A stretch of 64,000 bases of DNA from Phymorhynchus buccinoides (GCA_017654935.2 CM065690.1:9505906-9569905), one strand, 5' to 3'; counted from the stretch's first letter, positions 33,526 through 61,262 are shown. Notes: a model not told the origin generated them from the letters alone. Numbers and translations: made by a program.

Positions 33526-36500
33526 ATATACACCTTTCCACACAAAAACTATACTCAGACACTTATACATATGCATCCCCCTCCACACCCACACACACAC
33601 GTACACAGACGCGCACACACACACACGCACACACACACACACACACACACATTGTTTTAGAATGTTTTAATGTTTGTGATAATCAGTTATTTTTTAATCA
33701 AAATTTATTTGACATTTTACAAAAATAATAATTCATGTATAAATTTAGTTGACCATATATTTTGTTTTTCCTCATTATACATTTGTATTACTAACCACTC
33801 AGCATTATTATGAGTATGTCATGACATCTGATCTTTTACTCTTTATATGATTGAGAATCATATGTTAAACATAAGAACAATCTCTAGATATATGTAGATG
33901 GGTTATTGTCATGATTATGATTCATATTTCTGTCATTCAATGATGATTTTTATTATTACACTTTTATAGACAGTATACTAACTTATGTCAAATGTACAAT
34001 CTTGATCTTTACAGTATTTTTTAGCAATAATTTATGAGACATCATTCACTAAAATAATGTTTTTAAAATAGTTATAGAATCCATCGACAATCAAACTTGA
34101 CGCAATGTTCTTGAATATGATTAACAATTTTCAAGTCCTAGATTCAGAATTAGATGCCAAAGTGTTCAAGCAAACTATTAGAAACTTTGATAAGAGACGT
34201 TGATGCATGTGGTTATTTATTTGGCGAAGCATGGTATTTTTGTGTTTCAATTTATGTTTTATATTTTTGGATTTGAATATACTCAAAATATAGATAAACC
34301 AGTTCTGAAAAAGAAATAACAAATACGAATGTCATAGTGCTTAAAACATGGGTACACTAGTTAAAGAATTTACTACAGGTATTGATATTATTTCTATTAA
34401 TAATGTATACATTAACAAAAAGAATATAGTAGTGTTATTTGCTCAAACTGCATTGAATGAGGCAAGTTCTTATGCACCATAACTACGCAGTCGTTTGCAA
34501 GAGGACGTGATTCATGCTACAAACTACGCAGTCTTTCACAAAAAATATAAAAATCAAATAGAAACTATAATATTTGTTTGCAAAATAATATTTATCGGCA
34601 TAAGAGGCAAGTTCTTTTACCATATATTGTGATAACAAATACTACGCACTCTTTCCACAGGGTAGCAAGAACCAAAGCTACACAATTCTTTTATTCTGAA
34701 ATTTATTTGCTAAAATATTACAACATAGGCAAAAGAAAAGGAAGTAGAAGAAAGCTCAATCACGCCCTTTAGAAAGTTCCTCGCACAATGTTTCATCAAA
34801 TTATCTACTTATTGCTACTCAAAGCTCTAAAGCTGGTCAGACAATCAATGTCATTGTTACTGCAAAAAAACAAATGTTAGTTAGATTCTTTTTTATTCAA
34901 GTCATGGTCTTGGACCTTACTGTTATGCGACGCTTTGTGCTTAGCTTGGAATGTCAAAATTTAATTTTGATCACATGTCGTTAGTGTGTGTTTGCAATTT
35001 ATGGTTTGGGTACTGCTGATCTAACTTAATTTTCTGCTTCGTTCAGGCGCATTTTCAGAATTTGGTGAATCAGCGGGGGTTTTTCAGGATCTAGGTACCG
35101 GTATAATTATTCCACAATGTGAAACATAGCAGTATTATACAGGTTTACCGTGCACTTTTTTTCTCACACGCTGTTACTTGGTAAGACCAAGATTTTCTGC
35201 ACTTTTATTTTTCTTTGATTAAAAAAAGCTTTATCTGCATTATATTTTATAAACATTGCACATCACAATTGTAGTAGATTTTTATTGAACTGTTTTCACA
35301 AAGTATTCACAGTATTTTGCACAAAATATTGGCCTGGTCTCACAAAATAATGAATTGTCCTAGTGCACATTATTAGCGGGCAAGTATTGGATTTGCCTTC
35401 TGGGTAATATGTTTATTTTATTATTGGTCTTTCAACCGTGGTAATAACCTGTGGTATTTGTGGTATTTGTGGTTTTTATTCTGTCAAGCTCGACTAATCA
35501 TGCAGTAGTTTTTACACTTTCAGTATATATAAAATAAAATAAATTGATGCTTTAATTCTGTGATAATCAGTGTTTAAATAACGAAAGTAGAGTAGACTTT
35601 TAATGTCATTCAACACTTGTCAAATCACTCAATTCATTTTGTTTTGTTTTTAAAACTGCTGTTGGATTCACTTTGTACTGCTCGTATCAGTGTATCTTTA
35701 TCAAATTGTTTGAATTTACCCTTTTTTTTTTACAATAAAGACTATTTTATCATGGTTGTTCTTAATCATGCTTTGTTTTTCATGGGCTGATTTAGTCTGT
35801 ATGTCAAACTGAAAATAAAGGACTTTGTGATACATGTGTTCTCTTTTTAAAATTTTCATTAATAGGGAAGAGAGAGTGAGAGAGCGCTGAACACTGAAAT
35901 GGTTTAATTAGGCCATTGGCCCATGTCATTTTGAGTGGTTACAAAAGTATAAAAAGTAGTAGTATTAGCAACATTGCATCATAAACACACATAACAAACT
36001 TAGCACATACGTCGTTCAAAACTTCATACATACATTATACATAGAATATCAGGTAAAACACAATCATCTTTACCCATTTTAGTGCATCTCCCGGATTCTA
36101 AAGAGAGAGAGAGAGATGCAGCCCTGTTTCAGGATTTCAAGATACACACAGAGACACAGCAAACAAAATATAACGTTAACAAAGTCTTAAAAAAGGCAAA
36201 CTGAGAGAGAGAGAGAGAGAGTGAGTCAGCTTTCATTTACAATGACCAGTAACAGAAATTTAGAAACTGCATTCCCCACAGCAGGTACAACCCTTTGAAA
36301 TAATGAACATTAAAGAAAGAAGCTTAAAGTATCATTCCTGTAGCCCAAACAATGCAATATATGCTACATTAATAAACTTTTGCGTAATACACGGATATGA
36401 TATCCATCCCCCCCCCGAAGGAATTAACACATTTTGTAAAACATCCAAATAAATTGTCAACAATCGTGCCAACTAACAATAACAAAATGATAACCAACGC

Positions 36501-36824
36501 TTCTGGTCGCCTCACTAGGGATCTGTCTACTGGCTTAAACTAATTCCTTTCGTCAAATGGAAAGCCAAAGCTATTGTTGCTGCACGCGGGTAAGAGAGAC
36601 AGACAGATTGCAAAAAGAGAGGAAGAGAGATTGGGTTTGCTTTTGCTTGGAAGCATGTCTTCAAGTGAAACACCACCTGGTGTCTAGCGCTAAGACCCTT
36701 AACTCCATCTAAACAGCTTTTTTTATTTTTAGAAAATGCATTTAAAAGAAAATCCCGTATTCTAACAACAATCCTGATTAGATCCAAAATAAAAAGTCGA
36801 GTTCTAGCTTTATCTCTTCTAGCG
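33526..36824. other. AT-rich spacer, nothing recognised
   Basis: Includes a (CA)n at 33590-33652 and very AT-rich sequence to 35850. Possible poly(A) signals AATAAA lie near 35735 and 35813, followed by two short (GA)n tracts. No exon or RNA gene seen. Confidence 0.5.
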
Positions 36825-37065
36825 CCATGGGGAGATACATTCAACCAAGACATCACTCTACTGTCTACTCCCACCAAATGCAAAGACATTCACTGCCAAG
36901 CACCCTGCCATGTGTTGGTCTATTTTCAGAGCTTTTTTCACTGTTTCTTCCGTTAACTAAAGCAACGCATACGCACTCAAAACAACAGCAACTCACTCTC
37001 CTCTTGTCGGTTGAGATGCAACGGACAGCAAAGAATGTCAAAAGATACAGACGCTAGAAGAGTTA
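36825..37065. repeat. Dispersed repeat family Q, copy 3
   Basis: Aligns with 6225-6470 along its length (AAAGACATTCACTGCCAAGC, CTTGTCGGTTGAGATGCAAC). It is followed at 37190-37250 by a short (ATA)n plus TATAGCGCTTTACC...AAAGCGCTTTACAA stem, as in other element tails. Confidence 0.6.
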
Positions 37066-37320
37066 AACAATACCTTAGCTTTCCATCGAATTGAATTGAT
37101 CATAATCTTTCCATGGATGTTTACTTAAAAGTAATGCTGTTCATCTACAGACAAACAAACAAAAGCAAAAGCCCTTTACGGAAATAATATAATAATAGCA
37201 CATTTATATAGCGCTTTACCTCAAATAAGCCCAAAGCGCTTTACAATCGAATATTCATCAAGTAGACAACAAAAATTATGTTTAAGAATGACACAAACCA
37301 GCAACAACTCATATACAAAG

Positions 37321-37321
37321 C

Positions 37322-37400
<79 letters not shown>

Positions 37401-37403
37401 ACT
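37321..37403. repeat. (TC)n(AC)n compound microsatellite
   Basis: Pure TC followed directly by AC. Confidence 0.95.
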
Positions 37404-38083
37404 TTATCGACACCGACTCATTATTCATCTTTCATTCAGTAAGCCACAGTAACTGAGTTGCACGGACTGACCACATACACCAACACAAACGTTAGAGGAT
37501 ACACATACAAATACACTCACACAACGTACGCACGCAGACAGACACACACGCATGCATACAGACACACACGGAATAGATCAAACTTGTGGAGGACTTACCA
37601 GTACGTTTCCTTCATCTGTGGATGAAACAGTGGGTGATGGTGGATCCAGACACTAACTGAACGTTGTGGTGCGTAGGCCTACAGCAGTCTGTGGTGACGT
37701 CAACTGGTTTGGTTTGGTAGCATGCATGCACATCCCTGCAAACAAACAAACAAACAAGTCGATAATGTACGTAGCATCCAAATCTGTTTAACTCTCATTC
37801 AATTTTGCATTTGAACGTTGAATAAATTTTGAAGTTTTTGCAAAGATGCTGATTAACCTAACCCCCACCCCCTCAATTTCTCCATTCTTTTCGTTTTGTT
37901 TTTGTTTTTACGCCTAATTAGACGTTAAACCAAACCAGAGAGAGAGCGTTTTGGTTTTTTCCAGCTTTGCTTTTCTAACGCCTACTGTAGATTGAGTACT
38001 TCACGGTCGTTTTCTAAAGTTTAACGTTAATTTTCATCCATTTAATCAAAAACAAACCCCACAGGCCTATGCATTTGCTAGTA

Positions 38084-38301
38084 TAGGTGAAGACGGGGTA
38101 AAAAGCGCATGGGCGGGTAAGAGGCCCACACCAATTATCTCATGAAATAAAGAAAATTTCAGTCAAATTTGCCCATGAGACGAATGCTAGACATTAACGC
38201 TCGTCTCATGGGCAAAATGTGACTGAAATTTGCTTCATTTCATGAGATAATTGGGGTGGGCTTCTTACCCGCCCATGCGCTTTTTACCCCGTCTTCCCCT
38301 A
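38084..38301. mobile_element. Palindromic MITE family M, copy 1
   Basis: TIR TAGGTGAAGACGGGGTAA to TTACCCCGTCTTCCCCTA, about 218 bp. Nearly the whole element is two arms: AAAGCGCATGGGCGGGTAAG, then CCCAATTATCTCATGAAAT, and a central GAGACGA...TCGTCTC hairpin. TA flanks suggest a Tc1/mariner-type origin. Six other copies are in the window. Confidence 0.85.
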
Positions 38302-38794
38302 CTGGTCTCCAAAATTTAAGGGCCGGAAGAACGATCTTCTCTCTTCTGTCTTGGAGGCATGCTTATTGAGAGCTCTGGTTGCCGCCCTTAAATACACATT
38401 CGTATCTAACTTTTGCTGAGCAGTGTTCACTACAGTCATGCCTTGCACGTGCAATAGGCAAGAAACCTGCATCAGCCCTGATTCTTCAGCGAAAAGATTT
38501 TGCTGTACTGCAATGTCTGCAAAACTGGTTCAGGCACGTGCAACAGGAAGGAAAGTTATTGATTAGCCTAAGTTTTTGCCATTTTCTTCATTGTTGTCTT
38601 AGTGTACAATAAATAGATATCAAGCTACTGAAAACAGAAGCCGGCCAGTATAGACCAGTATAGTAGAATAAAAAGGCAAGACTGCCGAAACGACAAGAAC
38701 CCAGACACATTGAGTGAGGTGTTGGTCACGTGTTAATCTGCTCCCCAGAGCCATATCGTTGATGACATTCACAAACCTTGTATCTCGATTTTGG

Positions 38795-39010
38795 TAGGGG
38801 AAGACGGGGTAAAAAGCGCATGGGCGGGTAAGAAGCCCACCCCAATTATCTCATGAAATGAAGCAAATTTTATGTCTCATTTTGCCCATGAGACGAGCGT
38901 TAATGTTTAGCATTCGTCTCATAAAATTTTTCTGAAATTTTCTTTATTTCATGAGATAATTGGGGTGGGCTTCTTACCCGCCCATGCGCTTTTTACCCCG
39001 TCTTCCCCTA
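38795..39010. mobile_element. Palindromic MITE family M, copy 2 (reverse orientation)
   Basis: Same termini as copy 1. The asymmetric interior (GAAGCAAATTTTATGTCTC on the left, GCATTCGTCTCAT on the right) shows it is in the opposite orientation. Confidence 0.85.
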
Positions 39011-39758
39011 GTTTTCTCATGAAAACTAAAAAAACTAAAAAAACATTAACCGCGTTTACCACAATGTGACGAACTATTAACATAATTATTATGCTGTTCA
39101 AGACATTACAAGTTTAGTCCTGAATTTTTTTAACATTACTTATTAATGTTTTTCTAATTATGTACTTGATAAATACAAAGATATATACGAGATTTTTGTC
39201 CTCATAAGTATATCCGAATTGGGGACTTAAGAGGTTTTGTTTTCTATTTATACAATCTCATTTACCCCAGACAGAAAGTGGTTAGAGACTGATGCAAGCT
39301 TTTGGTGGATTATGGCGGGAAAAATTAGAGAGCTGACTCAGAGAGAGATTTACCCACCCACCCACCCACCCACCCAAAAAAACAACCGAAATACCAGGTT
39401 TGTGAATTTCACCTATGATATGTTCATAAAGTTCTCCTGGATTTTATGCTTATGAATTTTGGTCTGAGACAAAATTTGTGTTTCTATAATTATGTTGGCT
39501 TGACCCAGACAACTTAAAATAGAATGTTTGGGGTCCTCTTTCTTTTCCCATAACAATACCTACCCCATTAACAACTCTGATGGAAAAGTAAAAGACGACG
39601 CTCGAAAAATTAGCACCTACACAAAAAATTTAAACTTAATCAGTGAATTAGGCCTACTTTTAGATTATGACCACAAACGTAAACTTACGAGATTTACTAT
39701 TATAATTATGCTCCTCCATCAACGCTATTTTTGCAATAGATGCGCGCGCGCGTTTGTG

Positions 39759-39767
39759 TGTGCGTGC

Positions 39768-39836
<69 letters not shown>
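39759..39836. repeat. (TG)n(AG)n microsatellite
   Basis: TG-rich tract followed by a pure AG tract, flanked by GCGCGCG runs. Confidence 0.95.
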
Positions 39837-39838
<2 letters not shown>

Positions 39839-40390
39839 GCGCAAAGCGCGTGCATACAATCACGCGCGCATTACAGAGACACGTAACAAGCACTTGTGGA
39901 ACCCCAAAGGAACACACGACGTCATTTGCGGTGACGTCAAAGTTAAAGGTCACAAAATCACGTCAAAATATTGCCTCCAGTTACACTCCCCTTTGAGGCA
40001 GGTGCAAGGCGGGTCAGTAGAGAGAGAGAGCGGCAGAAGAGGTGTGGCTACAACGAACAGCAAACGGAAAGGGGGAAGATGACCATTCGCTCTCTCATTT
40101 ACCATCAAGTGTAAGGGTCACGGTGATCGACATTCTTCAGCATAATTTATTGACAAATCTTTTGTCATTGTTTTACGCTGTTTGAATTACACAATTTACA
40201 GCCACCTACTGTGACCGAGGAAGAATTGTTGTCACTTGCCCGCATCAATTGTCTTCCGTGTAAGTTTTCTTCTTCTTCTTCTTTCTAGTCTGCCTATCTC
40301 ACACTCAAGAAAACAATAATCTTCTTGTTCTTCTTCTGTGGCTAAAACGAACAGCATGTTATATAATTGTTTAAACAAAAAATAAAGTTC

Positions 40391-41342
<952 letters not shown>

Positions 41343-41493
41343 GGGCTTATGTTGCTCATGGAGCAAACATGGGAGGATTCCCCCATCCTACCCTCCAAAA
41401 ACCACTCCTCCATTCCCTCCCACAGTATGAATAGGCACCATTTACATTACAGCACCGTCATCAGCCTGCGGCCAACACAGTGCAACAGTAGCC

Positions 41494-54744
<13,251 letters not shown>

Positions 54745-54761
<17 letters not shown>

Positions 54762-55097
54762 CTCTCTACGTTGCCATGGCAAATTCGCCAGATCCTGAAA
54801 TACGTCAACATTGCCTACAAAAGCGCCTGATACTGAACAGTTGAACGTTACCACGCGAACTGTAGGCCTAGCTGGTCCGGATAAGCTTTACGTACGTCGC
54901 CAAGGTAAATTGCGAAAGTCACCAGATCCTGAATAGCTTTACGTTCGTTGCCGTGCCAAAAGGCACCAGATCCGGATCAGCGCTATAAGTATATTGTCAT
55001 GGTGCTATCATGAGATCCGGAATGGATGTTGCCGCGGTAATAACAACAGATCCATACTATGGCACAGCAGCAGTAATTAACACCAGATCCAGAATAG
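54745..55097 (+). repeat. Degenerate minisatellite of the gene 2 stop-codon region
   Basis: The sequence CATCAGATCCTGAATAGCT at the end of the coding region recurs as CGCCAGATCCTGAAATACG (54787), GCGCCTGATACTGAACAG (54823), CACCAGATCCTGAATAGCTT (54920), CACCAGATCCGGATCAGC (54965), GAGATCCGGAATGGATG (55012) and CACCAGATCCAGAATAG (55081). ACGTTGCC-like blocks lie between. Spacing is about 35-50 bp. It is a diverged tandem repeat in the 3' UTR derived from the SDPE-stop segment, or the converse. Confidence 0.75.
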
Positions 55098-55792
55098 GTA
55101 TTCTTTGCTTTGGGACAAAGTCATATTTTTTAAGAAGCCTATCTCTGCATTGTCATAAAGAAGTACAAAGAGGAGGAGGGAGGGGGATAAGTGGAGATGG
55201 AGTTAAAAAAAAGAAGAAGAATGAAACAGATGAAAAACATTTCAAATGTTACCACATCCTAGACAATTCTGTTTTGTCTGTATCAAGGTTGTAGCACCTA
55301 AATAGATTATAAAATGTTTCAAAAGGGTATACCACAATGTTGATAATATTATGGTTAAATGAATTCCGTAGGTTTCTCTGTGAGTTTAGAAACTAGAGTC
55401 ACTATGGCCGTAATAATCATATTATTATCGATTTCATGACGTGATAAGGATCTACTGCATTGATTTAGGCGTCATGTTTTATACCAAGATGGACTGTGAG
55501 ATCTACCATCGTGTTTTGTTTCATTTAAGCTTATCTTATTGTTATTTTGTACCACCGGAGATGTGATATCTACTTGTAAAGGATCTACAATAGGTTTTTT
55601 AAAATGTGCAAAGAAGTTTGAAACAGTAAAGCGATTACATTTGATGAATTCGTCATGGGTCTCTTGTTGTCTTGTCATTAATTTTCTTGTCTTGATTGCG
55701 TCCCCTAATACACTATTATAAACAAACACGCACGCACGCGCACACAGACACGCATGCACGCACGCAGGCACACACACGCGCGCATGCACACA
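55098..55792. other. 3' UTR or spacer after ODF3-like gene 2
   Basis: AT-rich, ending in a CA/CG-rich tract at about 55727-55790. No exon recognised. Confidence 0.45.
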
Positions 55793-55985
55793 ACAACAAC
55801 AACAACATACAGTATTTATACGGCGCTGAATCTTGATAGAAATCAAATCGAAGCGCACACACACGTTAGCATTCATAGCGCATTCAAACAAAAACGCAAT
55901 ACAAAGCGAAAGCACACGGATGACATCAATGGAATACAGCAGAAACAGACCTAATGGCAAGAGAGAGAAGAGAAAGAGAGCGGAG
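55793..55985 (-). mobile_element. LINE 3' tail, minus strand
   Basis: Reverse complement of the 3' part of the element at 2104-2425: (CAA)n then TACAGTATTTATACGGCGC, TGAATCTTGATAGAAATCAA, down to GCAAGAGAGAGAAGAG...GAGCTTTAATGACGGG. Only the 3' end is present, as expected from 5' truncation. Confidence 0.72.
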
Positions 55986-56003
55986 CTTTAATGACGGGGT
56001 AAC

Positions 56004-56091
56004 ACGCGCGCGCGCGCGCGCGCACACACACGCACACGCACACGCACACGCACACGCACACACACACGCACACACACACACACACACACAT
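56004..56091. repeat. (CG)n(CA)n microsatellite
   Basis: Alternating purine-pyrimidine CG run followed by CA/CG mix; Z-DNA-prone. Confidence 0.95.
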
Positions 56092-56289
56092 GTCCGTATG
56101 CCAATATAGGCTTTTTATGCATTTGCCTCAACCACACGTATCGTGGGTGGGGTGGGGTGGGGTGGGGCATAGCAGGGCAATGGAGGTCGTGCAGCCCTGC
56201 CCTAAACTGTAAAACTTTTCAGCATCACAGTTCCTTCAGTTCAAGCATCTGATCAAACGGTGCCTAGCTTGAAGCTTCTGCCAGGAAAG

Positions 56290-56636
56290 GGACAGACACA
56301 CTGCATACGGTTCGATCGCGATGCGATCCGATTTTGACATTTGTGAGACACGATTCTCGTGAAATTCTACTGTCTAAATGAATCTGATTCAATCCTACTA
56401 TATAGTTATGTTCATGATATTTGTTAGTCCCCACCCGTACACGAATCTGATAAAATATCTGTATTTTTTGTATCATACATTTTATTTGATTCATGTATTG
56501 GGGTCTACTTGAGAATAGTGAGTGAAAATAGTAGATTCATTTTTTTAGAGGAAAGGATTTCACGCGAATCATGACTTACTGATATCGGTCACAATCGGAT
56601 CGCATTGGGATCGAATCGTATGCAGCGTGTCTGCCT
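56290..56636. mobile_element. MITE with GACAGACACGCTGCATACG termini
   Basis: GACAGACACACTGCATACGG...CGATGCGATCCGATTTTGAC on the left pairs with ATCGGATCGCATTGGGATCG...CGTATGCAGCGTGTCTGCC on the right. Arms are about 45 bp; an inner GAATCTGATT/GATTCAT region also pairs. Confidence 0.7.
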
Positions 56637-56637
56637 C

Positions 56638-56862
56638 TTAAAGACCCACCAGGTCACTTGTCAAAATCACGGGTTTCATGTGTTTTCCCTTTTATAACTG
56701 GTAAGAAATCTTGTTTTGACCAGGTTTGAAAACGAAACACCATTTTAAAGAACAGCCTCAATTTGAAGTTGGGGGACATTTTGTATGTGGGTCACAGGCT
56801 ACCCAGAAAAAAAATTTGATCAAGGGACTTAATCGCGTCATATGCAGTCAGTGTGTCTTTAA
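56638..56862. mobile_element. TTAA-flanked MITE (AAGACCC family), copy 2
   Basis: Begins TTAAAGACCCACCAGGTCAC and ends CAGTGTGTCTTTAA. TTTTCCCTTTTATAACTGG corresponds to the 41985 copy. It starts two bases after the 56290-56636 element ends. Confidence 0.55.
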
Positions 56863-57094
56863 GGCTATCTACAATGACGGTAATAATATGACGGTGATCC
56901 GATCGTTGTTCAAACACAGACGGTGACAACGTCATCATTGCCACAGCTATCTTTCTCGCTGTCAACGGAGACATTCAACCGGCAGTGCTGATTACAAGAT
57001 GCCCTGCCACCAGTAATATATTAAACCTATCCTGTCATTGATGAACACTGTTGGTCGTCATTATATAAAGAATAAGACTGAATAGGGCCTAACG

Positions 57095-57480
57095 ATGATT
57101 GGTATTTGGTGTTTTATAGTCACAGAGGCGTCTCTGTGAAATTCGGGTTGCTCCCACCTGGAGAGGGTGTCGCAGCCAGAGGCGCGCCACCCCCCCCCCC
57201 CCCCCCCCCCCTGTTTTTTGCATGCATGTGATTTTTGTGTGACTGATGGTGGTAAATTTTAACCAAATGACAACTTTTTCGTTGACACTGGGTTTAACGT
57301 GTACTAAGTGCATGGGCACACGGGACCTCGGTTTATCGTCTAATCCGAAAGACTCCACGTTCAGACCATAAGGCCTAGTGCAGAGTGAGATTTAAAAAAA
57401 AATCCCCTGTACCCAGGTTCGAACTCGGGTTTATTATGCACGAGGCGAACGCGTTACCTCTGTGCCACCAGGACTGACGA
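57095..57480 (-). mobile_element. tRNA-derived SINE, minus strand
   Basis: The reverse strand starts GGTGGCACAGAGGTAACGCG (A-box-like) and has CCGAGTTCGAACCTGGGTAC (B box, 57411-57430), about 45 bp apart. The body runs through AGTCTTTCGGATTAGACG and CGAATTTCACAGAGACGCC. A C-homopolymer at 57191-57212 interrupts it. Other copies: 4460-4800, 46790-47215. Confidence 0.78.
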
Positions 57481-57750
57481 TGCTGATGATAGCCATGATG
57501 TCACGGGCTTATTGCGTCATTGAAACTGATGTTCGTTAGGTTACACTATAACGGCAGCGCATTGGTGTGGATCAGGGGGGACAACCTGCGGCTGACTTCA
57601 TCATTGGAGGTAAACAAAAATATTATTGTTCTGATTGGTTTTTTCGATTACAGGACTGAGATGAGATAGTAGGAGTCAGAAGTAGGGCTTGATATACTTA
57701 TTTAACTCACAACAATAAAAACAACGCAGCAGCAACAAGATAATTCAAAG

Positions 57751-57833
57751 AACACACACGCACGCACACACACACACAACACAAACAACACACACACACA
57801 CACACACACAACACAAACAACACACACACACAC

Positions 57834-57874
<41 letters not shown>

Positions 57875-57911
57875 CAAACAACACACACACACACACACCA
57901 CATACACACAC

Positions 57912-57952
<41 letters not shown>
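57751..57952. repeat. (CA)n microsatellite with AACA interruptions
   Basis: Long CA array broken by CAACAC and AAACAAACAAC blocks. Confidence 0.97.
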
Positions 57953-58459
57953 CATCAAAACAAGCGAACAAACTGACCCTTATCTGCATAATAAGAATAA
58001 ATGAAACTCATACAGTACTTCTATTTAACTTTGTTTGTAGAATGCTACCTATCCGCCCCCCAAAAAAACCCTTTACTTTCATTCTGTCACGTTTTTATTA
58101 TCATTATTTAAAAAAAAAAAGAAGATTCATTGAATGCATGAAAAATTACTTAGCTTTTGTTTTTCAAGATGCCTTGCAAAGTTATAGAAAAGAACAGTAG
58201 CCCACTTTGAGGGGGAAACAACTGTATTGTTAGTGTCTATTGTCTAACGGCTTTTTACAGAAATGTTCAATCGTCTCAATACGATTTCCCGAAAACGAAT
58301 AACTTTTCTGCACAAAACAGTTAAATCTAAGTTTGCCCCGCATGTGTTGTCTGAATGTTATTTTAAATACCCATTTGTGAATAACCCCACCCCCAAAAAA
58401 TTGATTAGGTGGCGAGTAAAATTGAAATTACGAAAGCTATACAATGACCGTTTTAAAAC

Positions 58460-58670
58460 AATGAAAAATGGTGTTTTACGTCCTCTCGGTCTGGAACAGA
58501 CACATATGGGACATTTGTAGATACAAAGATGGTGGGAACGATACTGGAGGCAATGCCCGGAGGCAGCGCAACCCCAGTAAAGTCCCGATTTTTCTTAACT
58601 ATACAGATAGGTGTAGCGGTAACCACGCCTCGGTTAAACCTCATTGGCTATGGTACCGCCACGCTCAATG
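58460..58670. repeat. Dispersed repeat family T, copy 1
   Basis: GTGTTTTACGTCCTCTCGGT, ACAGACACATATGGGACAT, GGAACGATACTGGAGGCAAT, AGTAAAGTCCCGATTTT and GGTGTAGCGGTAACCACGCC are shared with 61058-61262, and partly with 63277-63432. The GTAGCGGTAACC part may be tRNA-like but no good B box is seen. Confidence 0.7.
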
Positions 58671-60432
58671 TATTGTTATTTTTTTTATTTTTTTTAACAA
58701 TATGAATTGCCATGCCAATAAAGCATGTTTTTTTCTGGAACTTTTCCTAACCTTTTATGCATTGAACCTTTTGCCTGTTCAAAATAACTTGAACCATTTA
58801 TTTTAAAGACGAATGGACACAAACATGGGCGTATGGGCGACTTGTTCTCACCCTTTAGCATAATTGAGAGGGCTACTAAAATCCCTTCATATCCTTCAAC
58901 AGCTGCCTTTTACTTTCAACGGCAATAGAAAACAAGCGCGAAATCGCAATAGTTTGTGGCACGCGGTCTATTTTTACCACTCCAATCATGAGTCGCCTCC
59001 CCTGGCTTTTCAATAATTTTAATCTGTAAACCAGAATGTTATCTCTGCACCATTTCGTAACTTTTTATATCTTTTGGAAAACATTTAAAACTATGTATCC
59101 TACTTTTTTATACTCATCGAAAGAAGCACCGCATACTGTCTGTTGCAGTGTCTGTATTACGTATGTTTATTATTTTGTACGCTTTTAAAATACATCATTT
59201 TAAAGAGCGGCCTCAATTTGAAGTGTAGCCTCGATTTGAAGTGCGACAATTTTGGACCGACCGACCGACAAAGTGAGTTATAGGTTTGTGGCTTGAGCCA
59301 CAAACAAAAATAGCAGTTTTTAAAAGAAATTTAAATGAAAAATTCTGCATCACATCTACTTTGCTCCAAAATATAACGAAATTATGCTTTTGGGGCGAAG
59401 GTCTAACTCTCCGCAACATTATTTTATTAAAATCTGGAAATATAGTTTTGCTGTTTTGTTTTATTTTTTTAACTTTAAACAATTGTTATCATACGAAGAG
59501 AAAACGTACGCTTGAAGATGAGAGAAGGTGAAACAAAATCATATTTTAAAAGACTCACTTTTCATCATGAAGTAAATGCCAGGGACGGACACCCTACTCG
59601 TCTTGTTTATTTGTAGACGTAAGGTATCCATTGATTTGGTATTTGTTTTTTGTTTTTCACAGAACACGGTGAATACCATGGCGCAGAAATTATACTGACC
59701 GAAATTGTTGGTTTTTGAGGTGGGTTTTTTTTTAATAGCAAACACACACATGTTACTTCTTTTGAAATTAAAAACTGCACCGCAAATTATATCACTGCAC
59801 ATATTATGAATATCTTGTGTAGATCAAGTCTTCCAACTTGCTTCACTATATACTGTTAATCGTAGAGTCTGTATAATAGTCCACTTGTCTGTCCCTTTAT
59901 GAAACATGCCGCCCTGGAGAAGCACGCAAAACAGAAGAAAACCACTTCACGACTCTCGAGCACAAACATCTCCCCTGACAGACCTGGGGCCGTTTTATCA
60001 AGGGCTAACGTTACGTAGCGTGAGCGCAAATCGGCAAAAACGGTAAAGAAACACCTCTTTTGCCGACGTTTGCCAAAAACGTTTTGTGGCTACTCCCAAG
60101 GTATCTCTTGGCGAACTATCACGTGACTAGCATGGGGTGAATACATTTCTTGTTGTTGATTGGTCCATTAAAGTTTGGTTTTAAAAAAAGGCCAATCAGA
60201 CAAGAGCTTGCAATATACTTCCGCAAACGTTTTCTAGTGTTTCTTAGGCCCCGTTTGGCGTAAGCGTTATTCGCGCGGCGACCGTTATCTAGAGAAACTT
60301 ACCCATAGTCAACAATGTGACGGAGATGACCAATGGAAAAGCACGACATATACAGGCCAAAAACAAAACAACAATTCATTGCATGTTCAAGAAGACCAAT
60401 CTTCAGCACAAAAACAACAAAAAAACAACAAC
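58671..60432. other. Spacer, nothing recognised
   Basis: AT-rich DNA. A short GTTTGTGGC...GCCACAAAC hairpin is at 59284-59303. A region at 59990-60300 has inverted GCGTGAGCGCAAATCGGCAA / GTAAGCGTTATTCGCGCGGC similarity, perhaps a decayed MITE. No exon seen. Confidence 0.4.
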
Positions 60433-60650
60433 TAGGGGAAGACGGGGTAAAAAGCGCATGGACGGGTAAGAAGCCCACCCCAATTATCTCATGAAATAAA
60501 GAAAATTTCAGTCAAATTTGCCCATGAGACGAATGCTAGACATTAACGCTCGTCTCATGGGCAAAATGAGACTAAAATTTGCTTCATTTCATGAAATAAT
60601 TGGGGTGGGCTTCTTACCCGCCCATGCGCTTTTTACCCCGTCTTCCCCTA
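60433..60650. mobile_element. Palindromic MITE family M, copy 6
   Basis: TAGGGGAAGACGGGGTAA to TTACCCCGTCTTCCCCTA, forward orientation, TA on both sides. Very similar to copies 3 and 4. Confidence 0.88.
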
Positions 60651-61057
60651 ATAAGCTTTCCAACCTCAGATAGCACGTTGCCTACGATTGGTTGCCGATT
60701 TGTGCCACCTTCGCATTGGCCTCCCAGAGAAAGTGCCTTCAATTGATCACCCTTAAATCCGATGTTAATCCAACATTAATCCTCCCAAAGCTGTTGACAG
60801 TAGCGTGATTGAGGCTGGACAGAAATCGGTAACTGTGAAATGAAATTTCTCTAAGGGAAAAGGCTAATTGCATTTAGTCACCGCCGTTCACTTTCTCCCA
60901 AGATAATTAACGGATTAGGATTACCATGTTTGCACTGGTCATTTGTGGACTCTTTTTCCATGTCCACGTTTAGGCTCAGTGATTTCTGATTAGTGTTTAC
61001 GCCTAGTATGGCCCCCCGGTGCTTCCTTGTCCATCACAGATGTTCCGTTGCACAAGA

Positions 61058-61262
61058 CGACGAACATGGTGTTTTACGTCCTCTTGGTCTGAATCAGACA
61101 CATATGGAACATTTGTAAATACAAATATGGTGGGAACGATACTGGAGGCAATGCCCGGAGGCAGTACGAAGCCAGTAAAGTCCCGATTTTTAAAAATTAA
61201 TACAGATAGGTGTAGCGGTAACCACGCCTCGGTTAAACCTCATCGGCTATGGCACCGCTACA
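61058..61262. repeat. Dispersed repeat family T, copy 2
   Basis: Aligns with 58460-58670 including GGAACGATACTGGAGGCAAT and GGTGTAGCGGTAACCACGCC. The surrounding sequences differ, so the shared block is the mobile unit. Confidence 0.72.

Noticed and set aside
36527..36889. 120-codon minus-strand open frame
   Set aside because: No recognisable motif, no splice context, and it overlaps the edge of dispersed repeat family Q.
39528..40082. 184-codon open frame on the + strand
   Set aside because: Dominated by (TG)n(AG)n translation; no conserved segment on either side.
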